19,104 nt of DNA, from contig CAJTZC010000024.1 of the NCBI GenBank assembly GCA_910583745.1, positions 1 to 19,104 of the forward strand. Direction: 5' to 3'. This document shows, one piece after another, positions 1-7,256 of the stretch. A program made the position numbers and the translations under genes. Positions within the stretch are counted from its first letter, which is position 1; the number at the start of each line of letters is the position of its first letter. This stretch comes from an uncultured Bacilli bacterium. GTDB taxonomy: Bacteria; Bacillota_I; Bacilli_A; RF39; UBA660. The notes under the pieces were generated by a model. The model was not told the DNA's origin. It searched no databases and worked only from the letters and a program-made list of their open reading frames with translations.

Positions 1-735
1 ATTTGGTGCCGTTCCTCTATAGTAGTAGCTCGTTCCATAATCATCTTCCATGCTGAACAGTCCATCCGCCGTTTCATCTGTCGTCGCGGGGTTTGCGAAG
101 TTCGGTACGCCTTCCTCAGGCTCTTGGACATTCAAAGTCACATTTCCGATGTTTATAAACTTAGGCTCTAACTCTGCAACAGTGCTGACAACTCTCACTT
201 CGCCCTCCCAAGTCTTTCCTTGCACGGCTTCGTAAGTAGTCTCAGCATTAATCCATAGACGTAGGTCGTATGTCGCGGATTCTCCTTTTTTTAGAGTCCC
301 TTTCTTTAAAACATATGACTTGCTATAGCCACTTGGTACATTTTTAGTGTTCTCTGTCTGCAGAGCAAGCGTATTTGCAACGCCTTTATTCAATGAAAAG
401 TTGATGTGGCTGTTCGAGAAGGAACCAGTCTTCGAGTTCAGTAAGACATTGTAGACCGCTTCGATGTTGCATGTATTCGTTATAGTAAAAGTATAAGGTG
501 TCAGCGTCTGCCCTTTGTCGTCGTCCATAGAAAAGGTATTTGTCAAGTTGATAGAGTCTTTATCTGTAAATTCTATGTTAAAACAAGACGAATTCAAAGA
601 AGAATGTCCTGTCTGTTTCTTCTCGGTCGCAAAGAAACCATATGTCACCGCACTGGCTGTCACAATCGTCAAGACTAGGATGACCCCTATCTTAAAACCG
701 AACGATTGCATGAGAGACTTTTTATCTTTATTCAT
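1..735 (-). CDS. SipW/TasA-type signal surface protein, N-terminal part (runs off window)
   Basis: Only the first 245 residues are present; the frame is open to base 1, so the C-terminus lies outside the window. I start at ATG 735, because the AAAGGA ribosome binding site is 10 nt upstream; an in-frame ATG at 744 is only 1 nt from it. A Lys-rich N-terminus precedes a hydrophobic segment (about residues 14-34) ending in TYGFFA, like the SipW-dependent signal peptides of TasA/CalY-type proteins. A beta-rich region follows, with phrases such as TPYTFTITNTC. Residues 233-245 (GTSYYYRGTAPN) match the start of the domain that continues as NNY..F...WRI in the gene at 15500-16990. Function is unknown; cell-surface or matrix location is inferred. 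It has its own promoter and lies just after the ribosomal operon terminator. Confidence 0.8.
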   Translation of the reverse strand, partial: MNKDKKSLMQSFGFKIGVILVLTIVTASAVTYGFFATEKKQTGHSSLNSSCFNIEFTDKDSINLTNTFSMDDDKGQTLTPYTFTITNTCNIEAVYNVLLNSKTGSFSNSHINFSLNKGVANTLALQTENTKNVPSGYSKSYVLKKGTLKKGESATYDLRLWINAETTYEAVQGKTWEGEVRVVSTVAELEPKFINIGNVTLNVQEPEEGVPNFANPATTDETADGLFSMEDDYGTSYYYRGTAPN

Positions 736-765
736 ATCCACCATATCCTTTATTCTACTATCTAG

Positions 766-794
766 ATTTTATCATTCCTTACGTCATTATGCAA
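766..794 (-). promoter_or_regulatory. Promoter of the left-edge surface protein gene
   Basis: On the minus strand TTGCAT (789-794) and TAAAAT (766-771) are separated by 17 nt. A TGA just before the -10 gives an extended -10 (TGnTAAAAT). Transcription would start near 759, leaving a leader of about 25 nt before ATG 735. Confidence 0.6.
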
Positions 795-828
795 CCCATA
801 AGTCGCTATTAATCGTATTTAGCCAAAC

Positions 829-853
829 AAAAAAGCGACTCAAGTCACTTTTT
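829..853 (-). terminator. Terminator of the S10-spc-alpha operon
   Basis: On the minus strand AAAAAGTGAC and GTCGCTTTTT form a stem (one G-T pair) around a TTGA loop, followed by further T residues. The left arm contains the last codons and the TGA stop of the 69-residue gene, so the hairpin overlaps the coding end. The A-rich 5' side could also let it stop plus-strand transcription. Confidence 0.75.
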
Positions 854-1054
854 CTGTACGACGTTACCTGCCTGAATATCTCTCATGCATTCCTCTACAA
901 AAGAAGAAACATAAGCTCTCTCATCGTCAGACAAGGCAGCTATTTCTTTTTGAAGTCCTTCTTCTTGCTTAGGACGACTGATTCTGTGTACTAGTTTAAA
1001 ATATACAAACTCGAATACGCGCATTTTGAGATCGTCGAGATAACTGATTTCCAT
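845..1054 (-). CDS. Unrecognised 69-residue protein, last gene of the operon
   Basis: I do not recognise this family. The protein is short, charged and predicted mostly helical, with no signal peptide, membrane segment or Cys pair. Visible phrases are the N-terminal MEISYLDDLKMRVFEFVYF, ISRPKQEEGLQKEIAALSDDERAYV and a C-terminal GNVVQKK. The ATG lies one base after the rplQ TAA stop (TAATATG) with no good ribosome binding site, so translation probably depends on reinitiation from rplQ. The TGA stop lies inside the operon terminator, so the gene belongs to the alpha operon transcript. In many Firmicutes the ECF transporter genes (ecfA1/ecfA2/ecfT) follow rplQ; they are not here. It could be a lineage-specific ribosome- or RNA polymerase-associated factor, but nothing in the sequence proves that. 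Confidence 0.6.
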   Translation of the reverse strand: MEISYLDDLKMRVFEFVYFKLVHRISRPKQEEGLQKEIAALSDDERAYVSSFVEECMRDIQAGNVVQKK

Positions 1055-1055
1055 A

Positions 1056-1400
1056 TTAGTCGACTAACTCTAGACGTACTTCTAAAGCGTCGTCTCCTTT
1101 TCTCTCTTTAAGTTTAAGAATTCTAGTGTATCCACCATTTCTATTCTCATACTTTTTAGTTAAATCGTTAAAGATTATTTCTACAACTCTCTTATCATTG
1201 TGTAAGAAAGCAAGTGCTTTTCTTCTAGAAACCAATGTTCCTCTTTTTCCAAGAGTAATCATCTTTTCGACTAAGCTTCTAACTTCCTTAGCTCTAGCCT
1301 CAGTAGTTACGACATAGCCGTTTTCGATTACAGTCTTAGTAAGACCTGCTAAAATACTTCTTCTGATGTGAGTTTCTCTATTTAATTTTCTCAATTTCAT
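1056..1400 (-). CDS. rplQ: 50S ribosomal protein L17
   Basis: Large-subunit protein bL17, located near the peptide exit tunnel. The opening MKLRKLNRETHIRRSILAGL matches the family start (MRKLGR.T..R.A.L..L), and the body carries the conserved ITTEARAKE-like segment (VTTEARAKEVRSLVEKMITLGK) and the C-terminal GGYTRILKLKERKGDDA. The reading frame is open to a GTG at 1409, but I choose ATG 1400: AGAAGG lies 8 nt upstream of it, while the GTG sits on top of the ribosome binding site. That gives 114 residues, the usual length. It follows rpoA with a short gap, the standard alpha-operon order. Confidence 0.96.
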   Translation of the reverse strand: MKLRKLNRETHIRRSILAGLTKTVIENGYVVTTEARAKEVRSLVEKMITLGKRGTLVSRRKALAFLHNDKRVVEIIFNDLTKKYENRNGGYTRILKLKERKGDDALEVRLELVD

Positions 1401-1415
1401 TCTCCTCACCTTCTG

Positions 1416-2366
1416 TTAATCGTGGAACTTAAGTCCCATTTCGCTGACTTTATCCAAAACTTCTTTTAATGACTTTTTACCCAAATTACGTATCTTTGTA
1501 ACTTCTGCTTCTCTCTTATCGATGAGATCTTGAACCGTATTGATGTTCGCTCTTTTCAAACAGTTATATGTACGAACAGAGAATTCGATTTCCTCGATTG
1601 GAGTTTCCAAAGTCTTCGTGATGACATCGATTTTCTTTTCTGCCATTACACCAGACAAGTCTGAAATGTTATTCAAATCTGTTACGATGTTCAAATGTTC
1701 TACCAAAATCTTGGCAGACAACGCCATCGCCTCTTCTGGTGTCATAGAACCGTTCGTATGGATATACATGTTCAATTTGTCGTAGTTCTCACTCTGTCCT
1801 ACGCGGGCAGGTTCGACTTCGAAGTATACTCTCTCGATAGGAGAATACAAGCTGTCTATTGCTATTTCGTTCGCTTGTAGAGCATCGCCGAGAATCGCTT
1901 TATTTTGCGCTGCATCGACGTAACCTCTTCCACAACCGATTCGAATAGTCATATCTAGAGAACCGTTTCCTACAATATTTGCGATGACCAAATCGGGATT
2001 TATAATCTCGATATCGGAATCGCATTCGATTTCACCAGCTGTGACAGGTCCTTCGACATTCTTGCGAAGATAAACTGTCTTTGGTTCGTGAGAATGGTTC
2101 TTGATGACAACACTCTTCAAGTTCAAAACGATACCAGTGACATCTTCTAAAACGCCATCGATTTTTTGGAATTCGTGTAAAACTCCTTCGATTTTTACGG
2201 AAGTGATAGCTGAACCAGGTAAACTAGAGAGCATCACTCTTCTAAGAGCGTTTCCAATAGTCGTACCGAAACCTCTCTCTAGTGGTTCTAACTCGAACTT
2301 TCCATAGAAGTTACTTTCATTGTATTCTTTTATTTTGTATTCAGGTTTTTCAAAATCTAGTGTCAT
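1416..2366 (-). CDS. rpoA: DNA-directed RNA polymerase subunit alpha
   Basis: Alpha subunit, 316 residues, which dimerises to nucleate RNA polymerase assembly and contacts UP elements and activators. The N-terminal assembly domain shows PLERGFGTTIGNALRRVMLSSLPG (about residues 28-51) and the IEGVLHEF motif. The C-terminal domain (about 258-316) keeps the DNA-binding residues of the E. coli protein: VRTYNCLK (Arg265, Asn268, Cys269, Leu270 and Lys271 equivalents) and RNLGKKSL (Asn294 to Ser299 region). A strong AGGAGGGG site precedes the ATG. The intact DNA-binding face is consistent with the A/T-rich UP-like tract seen upstream of the S10 promoter. Confidence 0.98.
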   Translation of the reverse strand: MTLDFEKPEYKIKEYNESNFYGKFELEPLERGFGTTIGNALRRVMLSSLPGSAITSVKIEGVLHEFQKIDGVLEDVTGIVLNLKSVVIKNHSHEPKTVYLRKNVEGPVTAGEIECDSDIEIINPDLVIANIVGNGSLDMTIRIGCGRGYVDAAQNKAILGDALQANEIAIDSLYSPIERVYFEVEPARVGQSENYDKLNMYIHTNGSMTPEEAMALSAKILVEHLNIVTDLNNISDLSGVMAEKKIDVITKTLETPIEEIEFSVRTYNCLKRANINTVQDLIDKREAEVTKIRNLGKKSLKEVLDKVSEMGLKFHD

Positions 2367-2380
2367 TATTACCCCTCCTA

Positions 2381-2764
2381 TTATTTTCTTGGACGTTTTG
2401 GTGGTCTACAACCGTTATGTGGTATTGGTGTCGTGTCGTTGATAGCAGTGATTTCTAGACCAGCTGCTTGTAAGCTACGGATAGCATTTTCTCTTCCGTT
2501 TCCTAACCCTTTTACGAATACTTCTACTTTCTTCATGCCCATGTCTGCTGCAACTTTACCACAAGCCTCAGCACTGATACCGGCAGCATAAGGAGTTTTC
2601 TTTTTAGAACCCTTATATCCGATTGTTCCGGCAGAAGCCCAACTTACGACGTTTCCATCGTTATCAGTAATAGTGACGATTGTGTTATTGTAAGTTGATT
2701 TAATATGAGCTTGTCCTTCGACGACAGTCTTTTTAACTTTTCTTTTTCTTCTATTATAAGCCAT
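2381..2764 (-). CDS. rpsK: 30S ribosomal protein S11
   Basis: Small-subunit platform protein uS11, 127 residues, which binds 16S rRNA near the mRNA exit and partners S18 and S21. Diagnostic segments are HIKSTYNNTIVTITD, a glycine-rich GTIGYKGSKKKTPYAA and the C-terminal signature ending DTTPIPHNGCRPPKRPRK. A GGAGGAG site lies upstream. It sits between rpsM and rpoA in the usual alpha-operon order. Length is normal and nothing is odd. Confidence 0.98.
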   Translation of the reverse strand: MAYNRRKRKVKKTVVEGQAHIKSTYNNTIVTITDNDGNVVSWASAGTIGYKGSKKKTPYAAGISAEACGKVAADMGMKKVEVFVKGLGNGRENAIRSLQAAGLEITAINDTTPIPHNGCRPPKRPRK

Positions 2765-2777
2765 AAATTAACTCCTC

Positions 2778-3152
2778 CTATTTACCTGCTTTTTTCTTAT
2801 TAGCAACTACCTTACCTTTACCCTTACGAGTTTTAGCATTGCGGCTAGTTCTCTGTCCACGAACTGGTAATCCTTTTTTATGTCTTACACCTTGATAAGA
2901 ATTGATTTCCATCTTATTCTTGATGTTCGTTTGGACTTCACGACGAAGTTCACCTTCGACGAGATGTGTATCGATTTCTGCACGAAGTGCTGCGATTTCT
3001 TCGTTAGAAAGTTCGCCGATTTTCTTATTTTCATCTACTTTTGCATTTTTGCATATGTCTTTTGCAGTCGCTTGACCTATACCATAGATATGGGTTAAGC
3101 CGATATACGTTTTCTTATTATTTGGTAATTCAACATTCTTAATACGTGCCAT
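2778..3152 (-). CDS. rpsM: 30S ribosomal protein S13
   Basis: Small-subunit head protein uS13, 124 residues, which contacts the P-site tRNA and forms inter-subunit bridges with L5. It shows MARIKNVELPNNKKTYIGLTHIYGIG, the helix-hairpin-helix-like GIGQATAKDIC and the basic tail motif GVRHKKGLPVRGQRTSRNAK. The C-terminus ends in a Lys/Gly-rich extension suited to tRNA contact. The ribosome binding site (GGAGAG) overlaps the end of rpmJ. Confidence 0.98.
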   Translation of the reverse strand: MARIKNVELPNNKKTYIGLTHIYGIGQATAKDICKNAKVDENKKIGELSNEEIAALRAEIDTHLVEGELRREVQTNIKNKMEINSYQGVRHKKGLPVRGQRTSRNAKTRKGKGKVVANKKKAGK

Positions 3153-3163
3153 AATTTACTCTC

Positions 3164-3277
3164 CTATCCTTGTCTCTGTTTGTGTTTTGGATTTTCACAA
3201 ATAACCATTATTTTACCTTTTCTTCTTATAACCTTGCACTTAGAGCACATAGGTTTAACTGATGGTCTTACTTTCAT
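3164..3277 (-). CDS. rpmJ: 50S ribosomal protein L36 (zinc-binding form)
   Basis: A 37-residue protein starting MKVRPSVKPMCSKCKVIRRK and ending NPKHKQRQG, an exact fit to bL36. The zinc ligands Cys11, Cys14, Cys27 and His32 are all present, so this is the zinc (C+) form. It sits between infA and rpsM, its standard place. The nearest AAGGAG is about 12 nt from the ATG, longer than at most genes here, which may lower its initiation rate. The TAG stop runs into the rpsM ribosome binding site. Confidence 0.97.
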   Translation of the reverse strand: MKVRPSVKPMCSKCKVIRRKGKIMVICENPKHKQRQG

Positions 3278-3293
3278 AATTTTTTAACGCTCC

Positions 3294-3584
3294 TTACTTT
3301 CTATAAGTTATTAGCCCACGTGTTAAATCTGTTGGTGACATCTCAACTACTACTGTATCGCCAGGTAGGATGCGGATGATATTCATTCGCATTTTACCAG
3401 AAACGTGAGCTTCAATAGTAGCAGTCTTATTGTTGGATAAAGCCACTTCAACTATATAGATATCGTGGTTGACTTTTGTAACTTTACCTTCGACTTTAAC
3501 TTTAGCTTCTTTAGCTTTTGTAACTTTACCTTCGACTTTAACTTTAGCTTCTTTAGCTTTTGTAACTTTAGCTCCTTTAGCCAT
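3294..3584 (-). CDS. infA: Translation initiation factor IF-1 with duplicated N-terminal segment
   Basis: IF-1 is an OB-fold protein that binds the 30S A site during initiation. The core from about residue 30 (KVKVEGKVTKVNHDIYIVEV) to the end is typical, with HVSGKMRMNIIRILPGD and DLTRGLITYRK. The usual length is about 72 residues; this one has 96 because a 14-residue unit (AKEAKVKVEGKVTK) occurs twice in tandem, preceded by a shorter degenerate copy (AKGAKVTK). The unit contains the VEG segment of the first OB-fold beta strand, so that strand is duplicated. I choose ATG 3584, which starts MAKG and lies 7 nt after AGGAGA; an ATG at 3587 directly abuts the map stop codon (TGAATGATG) and is also possible. 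Translation is probably coupled to map. Confidence 0.95.
   Translation of the reverse strand: MAKGAKVTKAKEAKVKVEGKVTKAKEAKVKVEGKVTKVNHDIYIVEVALSNNKTATIEAHVSGKMRMNIIRILPGDTVVVEMSPTDLTRGLITYRK
3473..3580. repeat. Perfect 42-bp tandem repeat within infA
   Basis: Bases 3473-3514 and 3515-3556 are identical 42-bp units. A third unit at 3557-3580 keeps both ends but lacks 18 bp from the middle. The unit length is a multiple of three, so infA stays in frame. DNA identity is complete, including synonymous positions, which points to recent slippage or to selection against drift. Confidence 0.95.
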
Positions 3585-3587
3585 CAT

Positions 3588-4334
3588 TCACTCTCCTGTT
3601 AAAATTTCATATCCGTCGTCTGTAACGACTATTGTGTGTTCAAAGTGAGCACTAGGTTTCTTATCCTGTGTCACGATAGTCCAATCGTCAGAGAGGACTC
3701 GTACATATCTTTTCCCCGCGGTCAGCATGGGCTCTACGGCAATGGTCATACCCGTCTTGAGTACGACGCCCGTGTTGTACTTACCGAAATTCGGTACGTC
3801 GGGTTCTTCGTGCATTTCGCGTCCGATGCCGTGTCCAACGAGTTCGTGGACGACACCTAAGCGGTGTTTCTTTGCATAATCTTCGATTCTTGCACTCACA
3901 CACCCTAGTTTTACGCCATTCTTGACTTCTTTAAGTCCGGCGTATAGAGCTGCCTCCGTATGTTTCAAAAGATATGTCTTTTCTTTGTTTATGTCGCCGA
4001 CGGCAACAGTTTCCGCTGCATCGGCTTGATATCCATCTAAGCCTACAACGATGTCTATACTTACTATATCACCATTTTTTAAGACTCGGTCGCTCCCGAT
4101 GCCATGTACCACTTCTTCATTGACGGATACACAGATGTTCCCGGGATAGCCTTCAAAGCCTTTGCTACTTGCCACACCGCCGTGCGATGTGATAAATTCT
4201 CCAGCCAAATCGTCTATCTCCTTGGTCGTAATACCGGGAGCAATTTTTGTCTTCAAATATTCCCGTGTAAGATAATTTAAATGTCCAGCCTTCTTCATTT
4301 TGGCTATTTCTTCTGGTGTCTTAATGCTAATCAT
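3588..4334 (-). CDS. map: Methionine aminopeptidase, type I
   Basis: Removes the initiator Met from nascent proteins using a dinuclear metal centre. With ATG 4334 as start (MISIKTPEEIAKMKKAGHL, the family opening) the protein has 248 residues and all five metal ligands: Asp94 (SIDI), Asp105 (ADAAE), His168 (GHGIG), Glu201 (VEPM) and Glu232 (HFEHT). The substrate-binding histidines at 77 (VVHGIG) and 175 (REMHEEP) are also present. The frame is open to a GTG at 4349, but that codon overlaps the GAGAAG site that serves ATG 4334. The start overlaps the end of adk by 8 nt, indicating coupling. The stop abuts the infA start. Confidence 0.96.
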   Translation of the reverse strand: MISIKTPEEIAKMKKAGHLNYLTREYLKTKIAPGITTKEIDDLAGEFITSHGGVASSKGFEGYPGNICVSVNEEVVHGIGSDRVLKNGDIVSIDIVVGLDGYQADAAETVAVGDINKEKTYLLKHTEAALYAGLKEVKNGVKLGCVSARIEDYAKKHRLGVVHELVGHGIGREMHEEPDVPNFGKYNTGVVLKTGMTIAVEPMLTAGKRYVRVLSDDWTIVTQDKKPSAHFEHTIVVTDDGYEILTGE

Positions 4335-4962
4335 TTTGTATCTTCTCACTTATCATCTCATACGTATTATTTATTCCATCGATTTTCACGAGCTTGCCTA
4401 GATTCTTATAGTATTCTATGAGAGGTGTCGCATTTTCGAGGTAAGTCTCATACCGAGTTTTGAATGTCTCTTCGTTGTCGTCGTTTCTCGATACCAACGC
4501 CTCATGGCAGTGGTCACATACCCCCTCTTCGTGAGGTGGTTTAAAGTATTTGTTGAAAATAGCTTTGCACTTTGGACAACTGATGCGACCCGTCGCACGC
4601 TTGAGCAAAATGTCGTAAGGAACGTCGAGTTCGATTACCAAATCGAGCTGCATGTCCAACTTATACAAGACTTGCTCTAGTAGCTCCGCCTGTCGTACCG
4701 TTCTGGCACAACCGTCTAGAAGGAAAGGCTTTCCTTTGATGGATTGCAACTTCTCCTCTAGAAGTTCGAATACCGTTTCATCATCGACCAGTTTACCACT
4801 GACTTGAATCTCGCGAATCTTCTTGCCCAAAGGACTCGATTCGTCGATATCGCGAAGTAAATCGCCAGTAGAAATGTGGATATAACCGAAGTTTTCCACA
4901 AGCAAACCGCTCTGTGTACCTTTTCCACCCGCAGGTGGTGCAATAAATAATATGTTTTTCAC
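4327..4962 (-). CDS. adk: Adenylate kinase with divergent P-loop and a zinc LID
   Basis: Interconverts ATP plus AMP and 2 ADP. The 211 residues follow the long-form Adk layout: P-loop near residues 8-17, STGDLLRD of the AMP site, a LID with CPKC and CDHC (four-Cys zinc site), and RNDDNEETFKTRYETY. Two signatures deviate. The P-loop reads APPAGGKGTQ rather than GxPGAGKGTQ, with two conserved glycines replaced by alanine, and DGFPRT reads DGCART. The P-loop Lys and Thr and the DGxxRT arginine are kept, so activity is likely. The start is GTG (4962), one base after the secY stop, with AAAGGAG about 11 nt upstream. Other NMP kinases are less likely given the position after secY and the zinc LID. 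Confidence 0.93.
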   Translation of the reverse strand: MKNILFIAPPAGGKGTQSGLLVENFGYIHISTGDLLRDIDESSPLGKKIREIQVSGKLVDDETVFELLEEKLQSIKGKPFLLDGCARTVRQAELLEQVLYKLDMQLDLVIELDVPYDILLKRATGRISCPKCKAIFNKYFKPPHEEGVCDHCHEALVSRNDDNEETFKTRYETYLENATPLIEYYKNLGKLVKIDGINNTYEMISEKIQND

Positions 4963-4963
4963 C

Positions 4964-6235
4964 TTAACGTCTTCTCCTTTTAGTAGAAGCAGTATAATTT
5001 CTAGAAACTAGACTACTCTCTAATTGCTTATAAGTCTCAAGACAGACACCACATACGATTAAGAGTCCTGTACCACCGATGGTTACAGCTGTACTTAATC
5101 CAGTGACCTTCGTAAATACGATAGGTAGAACTGCCAAGATGATGAGGAATAAACTTCCTACGACAGTCAATCTAGATATAGAATTTCTCAAGTACTTGCT
5201 CGTCGCCTCTCCTGGTTTGACACCTGGAATATAGGCATGCGATTTGTCCAAGTTCTCGGCCATCTCTTCCGAATTCATCTGCATTTTTGTCCATACATAT
5301 CCGAAAGCATAGATTAACAATACATAGAGAATTAATCCCGTCCAAGAATAGTAAGAAATGTACTTTTCGATGAACTCCACTACATTTTCCTTGCCTAAGA
5401 ACTCGGCGATTAAAGATGGTATTCCGACGATAGCACTTGCAAAGATGACAGGCATGACGCTTGCTGAATTCAATTTGACTGGCAAATACGTCTTCTCACC
5501 TTTGTAAGAAGATGCAGTTCGATTCGAATACTGTATAGGTATTCTTCTTTCTGCTTCCTGTATCCAGATGACACCTACCATAATTAAGAGGTAGACCAAT
5601 GTAAATCCTGCAAATGCTGCAATTCCTAACGGCATGGAAAGATTACTTCCCGAACCGAGGAAAGATTGGAATGCCGAAACGAATACGGAAGGAATACCTT
5701 GAACGATACCGGCCATGATGATTAAACTCTGACCGTTTCCGATACCCTTCTTCGTAATCTCGTCTCCCAACCAAAGCAGGAATGCTGTTCCTCCTGTTAG
5801 AACTAGGGCACTTTTCAAAACTGTAAATGACCCTGCGTCGCGAAGGAATGCATACGCGAATACGTAACCTTGTATTAAGGAAAATATGATACCTAAATAT
5901 CTGTTTATCTTGTTAATTTTCTGTCTTCCTGCTGCACCCTCTTCTTTGAGCTCTGAGAAGTATGGAATGATATCCATCTGCAAGAGCTGTGTCAAGATGC
6001 TCGCTGTAATATAAGGCATTACACCCAAGGCGAATATCGAGAAATTCTTGAGTCCGCCTCCGGTCATGACGTTCAATAATTCTAGGAACCCTAGATTTTT
6101 TGTTATACCTGTAGCTCCTGGAACGACTATACTAGTTCCCAAAGAGAATATTGCTAAGGCAAATATTGTAAACAACAATCTGCGTCTTATGTCTTTATTC
6201 GTCGGTCCAAAGAAGCCTTTTAGACGTTTAAACAT
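4964..6235 (-). CDS. secY: Protein translocase subunit SecY
   Basis: Channel subunit of SecYEG, an inner-membrane protein of 423 residues with about ten hydrophobic helices. Features seen are the N-terminal amphipathic FKRLKGFFGPTNKDIRRRLLFT, the plug-region glycines (MTGGGLKNFSIFALGVMPYI), signature KKGIGNGQSLIIMAGI, the cytoplasmic loop EAERRIPIQYSNRTA and the C-terminal cytosolic KRRRR. The ATG directly follows the rplO stop (TAGATG), and its GAGGTG site lies inside rplO, so the two are translationally coupled. Length and order are standard for the spc operon. Confidence 0.98.
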   Translation of the reverse strand: MFKRLKGFFGPTNKDIRRRLLFTIFALAIFSLGTSIVVPGATGITKNLGFLELLNVMTGGGLKNFSIFALGVMPYITASILTQLLQMDIIPYFSELKEEGAAGRQKINKINRYLGIIFSLIQGYVFAYAFLRDAGSFTVLKSALVLTGGTAFLLWLGDEITKKGIGNGQSLIIMAGIVQGIPSVFVSAFQSFLGSGSNLSMPLGIAAFAGFTLVYLLIMVGVIWIQEAERRIPIQYSNRTASSYKGEKTYLPVKLNSASVMPVIFASAIVGIPSLIAEFLGKENVVEFIEKYISYYSWTGLILYVLLIYAFGYVWTKMQMNSEEMAENLDKSHAYIPGVKPGEATSKYLRNSISRLTVVGSLFLIILAVLPIVFTKVTGLSTAVTIGGTGLLIVCGVCLETYKQLESSLVSRNYTASTKRRRR

Positions 6236-6676
6236 CTAAATCACCTCTGCTTTTCCGCCCTTTTGTTCGATTTTAGTGACAGCTTTGCTAGAGAATCTGT
6301 GTGCTTTTACTGTGATTTTCTTCTCTAATTCGCCATTACCTAGAACTTTAACCCCGCTAAGTTGTTTTTTGATGATGCCTTTTTCTTTTAATAACTCAGG
6401 AGTTACGACATCGCCATCTTCGAAACGATTCAAATCGCTCAAATTGATGACAGCATATTTTGTCTCGAAGCGAGTATTCGTAAATCCACGTTTAGGCAAT
6501 CTTCTATAAAGAGGGCTCTGTCCACCTTGGAACCAAGCTGGAATAGATACACCACTTCTAGATTTTTGACCTTTTTCACCTCGAGTAGACGTCTTACCCA
6601 TTCCACTTCCTGGTCCACGTCCGACTCTCTTGCGATTCTTAAATTCAGGAGTTTTATCTAAATTCTCTAATTTCAT
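6236..6676 (-). CDS. rplO: 50S ribosomal protein L15
   Basis: Large-subunit uL15, 146 residues. It shows the typical start MKLENLDKTPEFKNRKRVGRG, the glycine-rich GRGPGSGMGKTSTRGEKGQKSRSG and the FQGGQSPLYRRLPKRGF block, with a globular C-terminus ending in KIEQKGGKAEVI. It follows rpsE with one base between stop and start (TAGTATG). In most bacteria rpmD (L30) lies between rpsE and rplO; here it is absent. Confidence 0.97.
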   Translation of the reverse strand: MKLENLDKTPEFKNRKRVGRGPGSGMGKTSTRGEKGQKSRSGVSIPAWFQGGQSPLYRRLPKRGFTNTRFETKYAVINLSDLNRFEDGDVVTPELLKEKGIIKKQLSGVKVLGNGELEKKITVKAHRFSSKAVTKIEQKGGKAEVI

Positions 6677-6677
6677 A

Positions 6678-7247
6678 CTATAACTCCTCTCTCTTTTTAC
6701 CGCGAAGTTCTGCGATATGTTCAGCAGTACGTTCGCTCTTCAAAGCGTTGATAGTAGCTTTCGCAACGTTGACTTTCGTATTAGAACCTAAACTCTTAGA
6801 TACGACATCTTTGACGCCAGCAAGCTCGAGAATGATACGAGCTGTACCACCAGCGATGACACCAGTACCTGGTTTAGCTTTCTTAAGTAGAACTTTAGCT
6901 CTACCACAAGTTCCAATTACGTCGTGAGGAAGTGTTCTTCCTTCTACTAAAGCGACCTTAATCAAGTTTCTACCAGCAGCTTGTTCTGCTTTTTTGATAG
7001 CATCTTGTACTTCGTTCGCTTTACCCGTTCCAAGACCGATGAGGCCTTTACCGTCACCGACAGCATAAGTACAAGCAAAACGCATATGTCTTCCACCCTT
7101 CGTAACCTTCGTTACTCTAGCGATGTTGACGACCTGACCGTCTAAAAGCTTTTCTTTCGGTCCGTTCGCGTTACCTCTTCTATTTTCTCTAGATGGGTTC
7201 TTCTTGAATTCTTTTGTTTCGTTTTTCTTAACTTCTTCGTTTGCCAT
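6678..7247 (-). CDS. rpsE: 30S ribosomal protein S5
   Basis: Small-subunit uS5, 189 residues, needed for decoding accuracy and mRNA unwinding at the entry tunnel. The double-stranded RNA-binding part includes LLDGQVVNIARVTKVTKGGRHMRF and ACTYAVGDGKGLIGLG; the C-terminal domain includes GTGVIAGGTARIILELAGV. The first 30 or so residues (NEEVKKNETKEFKKNPSREN) form a charged, low-complexity extension before the conserved fold. An AGGAGGA site precedes the ATG. Confidence 0.97.
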   Translation of the reverse strand: MANEEVKKNETKEFKKNPSRENRRGNANGPKEKLLDGQVVNIARVTKVTKGGRHMRFACTYAVGDGKGLIGLGTGKANEVQDAIKKAEQAAGRNLIKVALVEGRTLPHDVIGTCGRAKVLLKKAKPGTGVIAGGTARIILELAGVKDVVSKSLGSNTKVNVAKATINALKSERTAEHIAELRGKKREEL

Positions 7248-7256
7248 AAGTTCCTC

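Noticed and set aside
515..994. Plus-strand ORF of 159 codons over the operon end
   Set aside because: It runs antisense through the start of the left surface gene, its promoter, the terminator and the 69-residue gene; no family match or ribosome binding site.
1401..1409. GTG start extending rplQ by three residues
   Set aside because: The GTG overlaps the ribosome binding site; ATG 1400 matches the family start.
3278..3293. KOW-domain L14e-like gene near map and infA, as in Clostridia
   Set aside because: map abuts infA directly and the infA-rpmJ gap is 16 nt, so no such gene is present.
4335..4349. GTG start extending map by five residues
   Set aside because: It covers the GAGAAG site serving ATG 4334, and the family begins at MISIKT.
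6677..6690. Possible hidden rpmD between rpsE and rplO
   Set aside because: Only one base separates the two genes, so no gene fits.
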